NCBI GenBank assembly: GCA_001920085.1
Contig: MNJC01000133.1
Location: 1-12,739 of the forward strand
Length of the DNA: 12,739 bases
Direction: 5' to 3'
Origin: Actinobacteria bacterium 13_1_20CM_4_69_9
GTDB lineage: Bacteria > Actinomycetota > Thermoleophilia > Gaiellales > Gaiellaceae
Under the pieces are notes generated by a model, which saw only the letters and a program-made list of their open reading frames with translations, did not search any database and was not told the DNA's origin. Positions 6,996 through 12,739 of this stretch are shown here, in pieces; position 1 is the first letter of the stretch, and the number at the start of each line of letters is the position of its first letter. Position numbers and translations under genes: made by a program.

Positions 6996-7066
6996 GAGGA
7001 CGAGGGCCTGCGGGGACGCCTTTTGATCGGCATCGCGTCGCCGCCTGCCCTCCCCTCAGAGGGGGA

Positions 7067-8473
7067 TCAGGACGCTCTCGCGACCGGAAGCTCGAAGCTG
7101 AACGTCGACCCTGCGCCGGGCGCGGACTCGACCCAGATGTCGCCGTTCATCGCGTCGACCAGCTCGCGGCAGATGTAGAGGCCGAGGCCCGTGCCGCCTA
7201 CTCCCCGCGTCATGTTCGGATCGAGGCGGTAGAACTTTTCAAAGATGCGCTCCTGCTGGCTGAGCGGGATGCCCGGCCCCTCGTCGCGGACGCTGAAGCG
7301 CACGGTGCCGTAGTGGCTGCCGAGACGCACCTGAATCCTTCCCGCGCGCGAATACTTGACGGCGTTCTCGACCAGGTTCACGAGCACCTGGCGCAGCCGG
7401 TCCGCGTCAGCGGCCACCTGCGGCAGCGGCGAGTCGTGCAGCACCTCGACCGACAGCCCGTCCGGGAGATGTGTGCGCGCCGCGTCGACGACCTCTTCGG
7501 TCAGCGCCAGCGGCTCGACCGGTGTGATGTGTGGGCGGGCGCGCCCCGAGTCGAGCCGGTTCACCCAGAGGATGTCGTCGAGGAGATGCGAGAGGCGCGC
7601 CGCCTCGGTCGAGATGATCTCGAGCAGCTCGTGTTGCCGGCTCTCGTCGAGCTGCTGCTTCTCGAGCGTCATCGCGGCGCCGTACACCGACGTCAGCGGC
7701 GTCCGCAGCTCGTGCGAGACGATCGCGATGAACTCGTCCTTCAGCCGGTCGAACTCGCGCAGCCGGTTGAGAGCTCCGTGGATCCAGCGCTGGTAGAGCG
7801 CCGTCGCGAGTAGCGGGCCGACGAGCACGACCGCAACGAACGGCGAGCGGTCCCAGAGCACGACGAGGATGACCGCGAGCGACGCCATCACCGCGAACGG
7901 GACGAACGTGAGCTGCACGTAGCTGAAGAGCGACGGGGCGAAGGCCACGCCGCGCGAGCGAGTCACCACCGCCGCGAGCAGCGGGACGTTGACCACGTAG
8001 AACGCGATCGCAGCGGCGATCGCCCCGAGCGCGAGCCCGAGCAGGGTGCCGTCCTGGAAGCGGTCGGCCACGGCCCCGGCCGCGCCGCTCGCGAGCACGT
8101 AGACGCCACAGTTGAACGCGACGCGACTGAAGGGGCGGCGCCTTCCGAGCTCGACCAGCGCCATCGTGAGGAAGCCCGCGACAGCCGCCGCGGCCCACCC
8201 GTAGATCGTCGCGCCGGCGACGAGGAAGATCGTCGCGAGGGAGGTGGATCCGACCGCCACTCCCTCGATCGGGACGGGGAACGCCTCCGCGAGCGTCGCC
8301 GCCGCAACCAGCAAGGCGATGCCGACGGAGTCGTGCCAGCTCAGGCTCTCGCGTGCCAGCGAAGCAATCGCGGCGATCAGCGTGACGCCGCCGGCCAGGG
8401 CGACGGGAACCCAGACGGCGACACTCGCGTCGAGCCGGACGCGGGACGACCTGACGGTGTGCGTGTGAGCCAT
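7067..8473 (-). CDS. membrane sensor histidine kinase
   Basis: 468 residues from ATG 8473. About eight hydrophobic segments fill residues 18-228 (for example 18-40, 48-66, 78-92, 93-109, 118-137, 144-170, 186-207, 211-227), a MASE-like integral membrane sensor with no large periplasmic domain. The kinase core follows: H-box FIAIVSHELRTPLTSVYG with His254, N-box NLVENAVKYS with Asn370, G1 DEGPGI (397-402), F-box FEKFYRL and G2 GGTGLGL (426-432). All catalytic motifs are intact, so it should autophosphorylate and pass phosphate to a response regulator. No regulator gene lies in the window, so it is an orphan here. No clear ribosome binding site precedes ATG 8473; the frame extends to 8614 but then runs into the divergent gene. 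Confidence 0.92.
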   Translation of the reverse strand: MAHTHTVRSSRVRLDASVAVWVPVALAGGVTLIAAIASLARESLSWHDSVGIALLVAAATLAEAFPVPIEGVAVGSTSLATIFLVAGATIYGWAAAAVAGFLTMALVELGRRRPFSRVAFNCGVYVLASGAAGAVADRFQDGTLLGLALGAIAAAIAFYVVNVPLLAAVVTRSRGVAFAPSLFSYVQLTFVPFAVMASLAVILVVLWDRSPFVAVVLVGPLLATALYQRWIHGALNRLREFDRLKDEFIAIVSHELRTPLTSVYGAAMTLEKQQLDESRQHELLEIISTEAARLSHLLDDILWVNRLDSGRARPHITPVEPLALTEEVVDAARTHLPDGLSVEVLHDSPLPQVAADADRLRQVLVNLVENAVKYSRAGRIQVRLGSHYGTVRFSVRDEGPGIPLSQQERIFEKFYRLDPNMTRGVGGTGLGLYICRELVDAMNGDIWVESAPGAGSTFSFELPVARAS

Positions 8474-8499
8474 GGGTGCGGTATTGGGGGGCCGCACCC
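8474..8499. promoter_or_regulatory. inverted repeat between divergent genes, possible operator
   Basis: GGGTGCGG (8474-8481) and CCGCACCC (8492-8499) form a perfect 8-bp inverted repeat with a 10-base spacer, immediately upstream of the kinase ATG and about 70 bases before the isomerase start. It could be an operator or an RNA hairpin in the kinase leader covering its start region. The 94-base gap shows no convincing -35/-10 pair. Confidence 0.3.
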
Positions 8500-8567
8500 C
8501 CGGTTCGGTTCGCTGCTTCGAGTATGTCACGCCGATCGGAAAGCGCCAGATCCGGCAAGCTTCGGAC

Positions 8568-8993
8568 GTGCGGATCGTCATGGGAGCCGACGACGAGGGG
8601 GCCGTCGCGGACACCGTCGCCGAGGAGTTGCGCTCGCGCGGTCACGACGTCGACGTGCTCGAGCGCGACCGGTGGCCGGACGTCGCTGCGCGCGTCGCCC
8701 ATGCCGTGGCGGCCGGCGAGGCCGATCAGGGGATGCTGTTCTGCTGGACCGGCACCGGCACGTCGATGGCCGCGAACAAGGTGCCGGGCGTCCGCGCGGC
8801 GCTCGCGTGGGACCCCTGGATCGCGGCGGGGGCGCGCAAGTGGAACGACGCGAACGTGCTCGTGATGTCGCTGAAGCGCACCGATCCGGAGACCGCGCGC
8901 GCGATCGTCGACGCGTGGCTCAGCGTCGACGCGCCCGACCCCGACGAGGCAGAGAACATCGCGCGGCTGCGCGAGCTCGACCGGTCAGGCTGA
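8568..8993 (+). CDS. RpiB/LacA/LacB-family sugar-phosphate isomerase
   Basis: 141 residues from GTG 8568 (MRIVMGADDEG). The family isomerises aldose and ketose phosphates, for example ribose 5-phosphate to ribulose 5-phosphate, in the cytosol. Visible motifs are the N-terminal GADDEG, where the classical form is GxDHAG, then a Rossmann-like helix and the active-site segment MLFCWTGTGTSMAANKVPGVRAAL (56-79). Cys59 occupies the catalytic Cys position, and Asn70-Lys71 and Arg77 are as expected. Trp60 replaces the usual Gly after the Cys and Asp9 replaces His, so this is a divergent subfamily with uncertain substrate. An internal ATG at 8580 is an alternative start. The frame is open upstream to an ATG at 8472, but the extra residues do not fit the family. 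Confidence 0.88.
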   Translation: MRIVMGADDEGAVADTVAEELRSRGHDVDVLERDRWPDVAARVAHAVAAGEADQGMLFCWTGTGTSMAANKVPGVRAALAWDPWIAAGARKWNDANVLVMSLKRTDPETARAIVDAWLSVDAPDPDEAENIARLRELDRSG

Positions 8994-9002
8994 CGAGCCC
9001 CC

Positions 9003-9221
9003 TCAGTCGTGCTTGGGACGCGTCGCAGACTCGCCGGCGTCGCCCTCGAGCGAGATCGGGTCGACCTGCCAGGCGAGGCTGTCGTGCGCGTGTGTCTGCA
9101 CCACGTTGCCGTCGGCGTCGAGCTCGACCGTTTCCGCCCGGACGGCGAGAGCCTCGTCGTCGGTCCGGTTCCCGTCGGCGTCGTAGAGGATCGTCTCGAT
9201 TCGGTTCGGCCTGTCGTTCAC
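9003..9221 (-). CDS. small protein with paired DADGN motifs
   Basis: 72 residues from a GTG at 9221 (MNDRPNRIETILYDADGNRTDD...). The frame extends further upstream, but that part is shadow of the neighbouring gene and crosses a strong hairpin, so the start was placed here. No good ribosome binding site is visible. Two short repeats, LYDADGN (12-18) and ELDADGN (33-39), lie 21 residues apart and are rich in Asp. They resemble metal-binding or beta-turn loops but are too short for an EF-hand claim. There is no membrane segment. Its stop is 9 bases from the convergent isomerase stop. The function is unknown. Confidence 0.5.
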   Translation of the reverse strand: MNDRPNRIETILYDADGNRTDDEALAVRAETVELDADGNVVQTHAHDSLAWQVDPISLEGDAGESATRPKHD

Positions 9222-9240
9222 TTGGAGATGAGCGTAATCG

Positions 9241-9267
9241 AAGGGGCGCCGCACGGCGGCGCCCCTT
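9241..9267 (-). terminator. hairpin after membrane-protein gene, candidate terminator
   Basis: A perfect 12-bp stem (AAGGGGCGCCGC / GCGGCGCCCCTT) with a 3-base loop lies 16 bases after the minus-strand stop at 9283. The following T-tract is weak (CGATTACG), so termination may be partial. It separates the broken membrane-protein gene from the DADGN gene. Confidence 0.55.
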
Positions 9268-9282
9268 CCACCTCCGCCCGGA

Positions 9283-9932
9283 TCAGGCGGCCGCCGACGC
9301 GACGCAAGGCTCGACTCGCCGCTGCGCGGCGAACACGAGCCATACCCCGATCGCGATGCCCCACAGGATGAGCAACCCCGACGGGAAGAAGGGAACGCCG
9401 GTGATCCCGCCGAGGCCGGCGATTGCCGTCGCCGCACGGAGCCACGCCGGGAACACTCCGCGCGCGGCGATGCTGAGCGCGATCAGCGCGAGACCGAGCA
9501 GGAAGGCGCCGGCGCCCCAGACCGCCGCCGAGCCGACTTCGACGATCACGTAGGTGACGTTGGGTGCGAGCGTGACGGAGTGGCCTCCGAAGGCGGTGGA
9601 CATCGCCACGCCGAGCATCAGCGACCAGCCGACGGCGAGCGAGGCGGCGGCGCAGAGGCCGGTCCCCAGAAGAGCCGCGCGACCATCGTGTCCGTGGAGG
9701 CCGCGAAGCCGATCTCCCGAAGGTAGGCGAGCAGCCAGATCAGGCCGAAGGTTCCGAGCAGCAACACATAGGCGCCGACGAGGACTGCGCCGTGATGGCC
9801 GCTCGAGACGTACTTGGCCGCGTCGTGCGCGGGATAGGTGCCGCCGGGCGGACTGGACACGAGCAGCCCGGCGAACGTGAGAACGCTGAAGGCGAGCGCG
9901 GCAAGGCCCGCGAGGGCCGGACGAGACCGCAC
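9283..9932 (-). pseudogene. polytopic membrane protein split by a one-base frameshift
   Basis: Two adjoining frames are halves of one protein. The first half starts at GTG 9932 (MRSRPALAGLAALAFSVLTF) and has helices near 8-25 and 48-70 and the loop YPAHDAAKYVSSGHH. It loses sense after VARLFWG and stops at 9618. In the +1 frame the sequence continues TGLCAAASLAVGWSLMLGVAM and then three or four more helices, to a stop at 9283. The break lies in the GGGG run at 9664-9667. Adding one G restores W-G-T-G and gives a 216-residue protein. Start choice rests on AAGGAGG six to seven bases before GTG 9932; a TTG at 9968 in frame is less likely. I do not recognise a named family. The lesion may be a sequencing or assembly error rather than a true pseudogene. 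Confidence 0.8.
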
Positions 9933-9939
9933 GAGGAGA

Positions 9940-9946
9940 CCTCCTT
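9940..9946 (-). promoter_or_regulatory. ribosome binding site (AAGGAGG) of broken membrane gene
   Basis: AAGGAGG on the minus strand, 7 bases before GTG 9932. It fixes that start in preference to TTG 9968. Confidence 0.6.
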
Positions 9947-9972
9947 GGTTGGATGACACGTGAGCCAAGGGT

Positions 9973-10011
9973 GCGGCGCCCTGCTTAACGACCGCTTAAG
10001 GGCGGCGCCCT
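9973..10011. repeat. GCGGCGCCCT direct repeat pair
   Basis: GCGGCGCCCT occurs at 9973-9982 and 10002-10011, a 29-base period, each with a GGCGCC palindromic core, bracketing the TTAAGC pair. The right copy also forms a small AGGGC-GGC-GCCCT stem. It may be part of a control region or the terminator of the cyclase gene. Confidence 0.4.
9983..9999 (-). promoter_or_regulatory. TTAAGC direct repeat, possible response-regulator site
   Basis: On the minus strand TTAAGC-GGTCG-TTAAGC forms a direct repeat with an 11-bp period, the spacing typical of OmpR/PhoB-family dimers binding one face of the helix. It lies about 50 bases before GTG 9932 of the membrane-protein gene. It is flanked by two copies of GCGGCGCCCT. 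Confidence 0.35.
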
Positions 10012-12245
10012 AGAGTGCCTCCATCGCCGACCAGCAGAGCCTCAACTGTGTCCGCGCGGGAGCGCGACTCAGACGCTGAGCTCCGAGAGCCGCTGCTCGA
10101 CCCGCTCCCGAGCCAATGGATCGTCCATGCGCTTCGCGAGGGTTGCCGCGCGCGACCAGAGGCTTGCAGCTTGCGTGTGTGCATGCAGTGATGCCGCACG
10201 GTTGGCGTCGACAAGGCGGCTTCTTGGAGCAGGCCGTGCGTGAAGGAGTACTCCCGGTTCGGAGACGGCCGCGTCTCGCGAATGACATTCGCACGCATGA
10301 GCTGCATGAGGTTACGCTCGACGTCCGCGACTCCGGAGACGGGCCGCAACACGGTCGGCTCGAAAGTGCGGCCGAGGACCGCCCCGACCTGAGCGACTCG
10401 CCTCGCATCGCGCGGGAGAGCCGCGATACGCGCCATGAGCAGGCTCTCGAGCGCAGTGGGCAGCTTGGCTGCAGAGGTCAGCGCCCAGGTGCGGCGCGCG
10501 GCGAGACCTCCACTCTCGAGCAACGAGCGCAATAGATGCTCGAGATAGAGCGGGTTGCCTTCCGCCAGCCCGATCACCTCGCGCTTGGCTTCGGCGTCTA
10601 GCTCTCCCGGCGCGAGCTGGGTCAGGAGGCGTTCGGCTTCTCGATCGTCCAAGGGGCCCAGGGCAACGGCGACCACGCGGCCCGGATGCTCTCGTTGCGC
10701 GAGCTCTCGAAATTCCCGATCTCTCGCATCCGTCGTCGCGCGACTGGTCACCGCGATCATCAGCGGGCGATCGTCGAGCAGGCGGAGCAAGCCGCGAAGA
10801 ACCTCGAGCGTGCCGTGGTCAGCCCAGTGGGTGTCCTGTACCGCGAGCACGACGGGCCCTTCACGACAGATACCGGCGAGCCATGACGCGTACGCTCGAG
10901 CAAGTCCCGCGCCGAACTCATCACGCTCACCGTTCGAGCCGCTGTGCGACCGGGTGTCCTCGGCCGACAGGAGCGTGGCGAGGTAGGGAAGCACGTTGGG
11001 CTCGAGGCCGAGTCGTTGGAGGGTCGCCGCGCGCCGCGACACGTCGTCGACCCCGACCCAACCGCGAAGTGCCTCCGCGAGCGGGTCGTACAACGGCTGT
11101 CCACCGTACGAGGCGCACCGTCCCTCGAGCCAGCTCACGTCTGCGCCGAGCTGTTCGCGGAGCCACTCGAGCAATCGCGTCTTCCCGATCCCCGGTTCGC
11201 CGCTCAGCAGGACGACCTGCCCCTTGCCCGCGCGCAGCCGTTCGGCAGCCGAGTGCAGCAGCTCTGTCTCGCGCTCCCTTCCGACGAGCCCGGCGGGCTT
11301 GCTCCTGGGGCCGGCAGGACGGGCGCGCAACAGACGCCAGGCCTCGACCGGGCTTTCCCGCCCGCGAATCGTGAGGTGCCCGAGCGGCGCGAGGAGAAAG
11401 CGGCCTCCGACCTTGCGGGCCGTCGCCCCGCCGATCACGATCGTCCCCGGCTCGGCGGTGCTCTGGAGGCGAGCCGCGACGTTCATCGTGTCACCGAGCG
11501 CGACCGGGTGGCGTTCGGCAACACCGACGACGCCGATCGCGACCTGGCCGCTGTTCACGCCGACGCGAACCTTGAGATCGGCCAACCCCGATGTCGCGCG
11601 CACTTCCTCGGCGTACGCCTCGAGGGCCTCGACGACGCTCAGGGCAGCGCTCGCCGCACGGTCCGCATCGTCCTCGGTAGCCGCAGGAAACCCGAAGAAC
11701 GCGGCAATCCCGTCTCCCATATAGGCGTCGATGACACCTCCGAACTGCTCGACCGCGCGGCACATCCGGTCGACGCAGCCGCCCATGAGGGCGGCGTAAT
11801 CGCCGGGCTCCAGCCGTTCGGCGAGCGGCGTCGATCCGACCACGTCCGCGAAGAGCACGCTGACGGGCCGCACCTCGTCTTCGGCCTCGACCGGCGTAGG
11901 CGACGATCGAGCGCCGGGAGCAAGCCCCGGCCCGCCGACCGCCAGCACCTCGATTCGCGTCTTGCCGATCTTCACGATGTCTCCGGGCACGAGCGCCGTC
12001 GGACCGCCGATGCGCTCTCCGTTCACCCACGTTCCGTTCAGCGAGGAGAGGTCTCGGACCTCGAGCCCATCCGGTGTCTGCCCGATGACGGCGTGCGTAC
12101 GCGACATCTCGGGATCGTCGATGACCAGTCCCGCATCGTCGCCTCGGCCGAGAGTCAGGTGGCCCGCTACGAGGATTCGCCGCGCACCCTCGGCGCCGTC
12201 AACGATCGAGACGACCGCAGCCTCGCGCGCCGGGGCCTCCCTCAC
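9996..12245 (-). CDS. FHA - class III nucleotide cyclase - AAA/STAND-type ATPase regulator, C-terminus disrupted
   Basis: The open frame encodes 749 residues from GTG 12245, which overlaps the upstream stop (GTGA) and has AAGG 7 bases before it. Domains in order: FHA phosphothreonine-binding (about 25-100; LGRGDDAGLVIDD, MSRTHAVI, LSSLNGTWVNG); class III cyclase (127-305; metal Asp134 in FADVVGST, Asp178 in MGDG, transition-state Asn255 and Arg259 in GDTMNVAARL); ATPase (319-600; Walker A GEPGIGKT 349-356, Walker B VVLAVQD with Asp471). Ala174 stands where adenylyl cyclases have the purine-contacting Lys, and Val248 where Asp/Thr is usual, so nucleotide selectivity or activity may be altered. 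After LLQEAALST (residue 680) the sequence becomes nonsense; the native tail lies in another frame ending at 10069. It is probably a cytosolic signal integrator acting with the neighbouring phospho-signalling protein. Confidence 0.88.
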   Translation of the reverse strand: MREAPAREAAVVSIVDGAEGARRILVAGHLTLGRGDDAGLVIDDPEMSRTHAVIGQTPDGLEVRDLSSLNGTWVNGERIGGPTALVPGDIVKIGKTRIEVLAVGGPGLAPGARSSPTPVEAEDEVRPVSVLFADVVGSTPLAERLEPGDYAALMGGCVDRMCRAVEQFGGVIDAYMGDGIAAFFGFPAATEDDADRAASAALSVVEALEAYAEEVRATSGLADLKVRVGVNSGQVAIGVVGVAERHPVALGDTMNVAARLQSTAEPGTIVIGGATARKVGGRFLLAPLGHLTIRGRESPVEAWRLLRARPAGPRSKPAGLVGRERETELLHSAAERLRAGKGQVVLLSGEPGIGKTRLLEWLREQLGADVSWLEGRCASYGGQPLYDPLAEALRGWVGVDDVSRRAATLQRLGLEPNVLPYLATLLSAEDTRSHSGSNGERDEFGAGLARAYASWLAGICREGPVVLAVQDTHWADHGTLEVLRGLLRLLDDRPLMIAVTSRATTDARDREFRELAQREHPGRVVAVALGPLDDREAERLLTQLAPGELDAEAKREVIGLAEGNPLYLEHLLRSLLESGGLAARRTWALTSAAKLPTALESLLMARIAALPRDARRVAQVGAVLGRTFEPTVLRPVSGVADVERNLMQLMRANVIRETRPSPNREYSFTHGLLQEAALSTPTVRHHCMHTRKLQASGRARQPSRSAWTIHWLGSGSSSGSRSSASESRSRADTVEALLVGDGGTLGRRP
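10069..10212 (-). pseudogene. out-of-frame C-terminal remnant of the cyclase/ATPase gene
   Basis: In the frame shifted relative to the cyclase, the sequence VDANRAASLHAHTQAASL continues WSRAATLAKRMDDPLARERVEQRL and ends SELSV and TGA at 10069-10071. This is a coherent helical, Ala/Glu/Arg-rich sequence that fits the usual end of FHA/cyclase-ATPase proteins (a TPR-like tail). The in-frame continuation of the cyclase over the same bases is Ser/Arg-rich and looks like noise. The native C-terminus is therefore here, joined to the body of the protein by a frame-changing deletion near 10207-10215. Confidence 0.65.
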
Positions 12246-12739
12246 GCAAGGACCTTGCCGATCCGGTGGTGCCAGAAGCGCCACCACCCGAAGAGCCCGG
12301 CATGATCGCTGTCGCCCTCGACGGCGACGCCGAGCAGGTCCGTGTGTGTCGCCTGGCCGAACTTGCGGTGCGTCCAGACCATGACGGCCTTGTTCCCGTC
12401 GAAGTAGCAGAACCGGGATCCGCCCGGCTTCGGCTTCGCTCCGGGAGCAGAGGCGTTGTGGAGCCACGTGCCCTCGCCGCCCCAGCTCACGCCGTTGCAC
12501 CGTCCGAAGTTGCGCCCCACGCCGTGGCGGCGCCGCTCTGCGTCGTACGCCCGCTGGACGGCCGCCCCGCTCACGAACGTCGACAACTCGAGGCGGTCCG
12601 GAGTGAAGGTCGTGGCGCCCTTGGGCTGAAGGCAGACAGCGCTTGCGACGGCTCCCGCACGTGTGGGCATGACCTTGCACGAGTCCCATACAGGAGCCGG
12701 AACCAGCGCAGACAGCGGGTGGATGACGGGACCCTGGGC
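12242..12739 (-). CDS. C-terminal Cys-rich domain of a probable kinase or receptor, 5' end outside window
   Basis: The frame is open to the window edge, so only the last 165 residues are seen; an internal ATG at 12670 is not needed as start. The visible part has four Cys (DSC, VCL, RCN, FCY), consistent with two disulfides in an exported domain. It also has AYDAERRRHG, GEGTWLHN, CYFDGNKAVMVWTHRK and a Trp-rich end (FGWWRFWHH). This pattern recalls the extracellular C-terminal domain of actinobacterial Ser/Thr protein kinases, where a C...C...G-W...CY...WT order recurs; I am moderately sure. The GTGA overlap with the FHA-containing cyclase gene fits, because FHA domains read phosphothreonine made by such kinases. 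If the N-terminal part is not a kinase, a secreted or membrane-anchored sensor is the alternative. Confidence 0.7.
   Translation of the reverse strand, partial: AQGPVIHPLSALVPAPVWDSCKVMPTRAGAVASAVCLQPKGATTFTPDRLELSTFVSGAAVQRAYDAERRRHGVGRNFGRCNGVSWGGEGTWLHNASAPGAKPKPGGSRFCYFDGNKAVMVWTHRKFGQATHTDLLGVAVEGDSDHAGLFGWWRFWHHRIGKVLA

Noticed and set aside
7051..7066. TCCCC...GGGGA as terminator of the histidine kinase
   Set aside because: The stem is only five base pairs and has no T tract; the stronger hairpin lies after the microprotein.
10053..10066. CGCGC-GGGA-GCGCG hairpin after the true cyclase stop
   Set aside because: It is a short stem without a T tract, too common in such GC-rich DNA to call a terminator.
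12246..12689. N-terminal extension of the cyclase to 12689
   Set aside because: It overlaps the coherent Cys-rich domain in another frame; GTG 12245 with GTGA overlap and AAGG is a better start.

Overview
The window is very GC-rich and gene-dense, with GTG starts and chains of four-base start/stop overlaps. Protein families (a FHA-cyclase-ATPase regulator, a Cys-rich kinase-type sensor tail, a characteristic class III aminotransferase) point to an actinobacterium, most likely class Thermoleophilia. That placement is inference from family resemblance. No tRNA, rRNA, CRISPR array or insertion sequence was seen.

Layout, left to right. (a) 2-2166, plus strand: the end of an unrecognised protein, a PLP-dependent class III aminotransferase that has lost its C-terminus and stop, a small soluble protein whose start appears lost in the same event, and a 46-residue acidic protein. 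(b) 6712-2158, minus strand: a tight operon of a nucleoside 2-deoxyribosyltransferase-like protein, a DUF4129 membrane protein, a 171-residue membrane protein, a MoxR AAA+ ATPase, a DUF58 protein and a 166-residue membrane protein. The last five genes are linked by successive four-base overlaps (ATGA, CTGA, GTGA, GTGA), and MoxR appears to start at CTG. (c) 8473-6885, minus: an orphan membrane histidine kinase followed by a previously easy-to-miss 32-residue membrane microprotein with a strong ribosome binding site and a hairpin after its stop. (d) 8568-8993, plus: an RpiB/LacAB-family isomerase, divergent from the kinase. (e) 9932-9003, minus: a polytopic membrane protein broken by a one-base frameshift and a small protein with two DADGN motifs. 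(f) 12739-10069, minus: the C-terminal domain of a probable secreted or receptor protein, overlapping by GTGA the start of a large FHA / class III cyclase / ATPase regulator, whose C-terminus carries an internal deletion.

Two themes stand out. The first is the MoxR-DUF58-DUF4129 cassette, which lacks the usual transglutaminase and is preceded by a nucleotide-hydrolase-like gene. The second is a set of three separate gene lesions (two deletions that shift frame, one homopolymer indel) in under 13 kb, which suggests either assembly error in a draft or metagenome contig or real gene decay. I did not find convincing evidence for a wholly new defence or mobile system.
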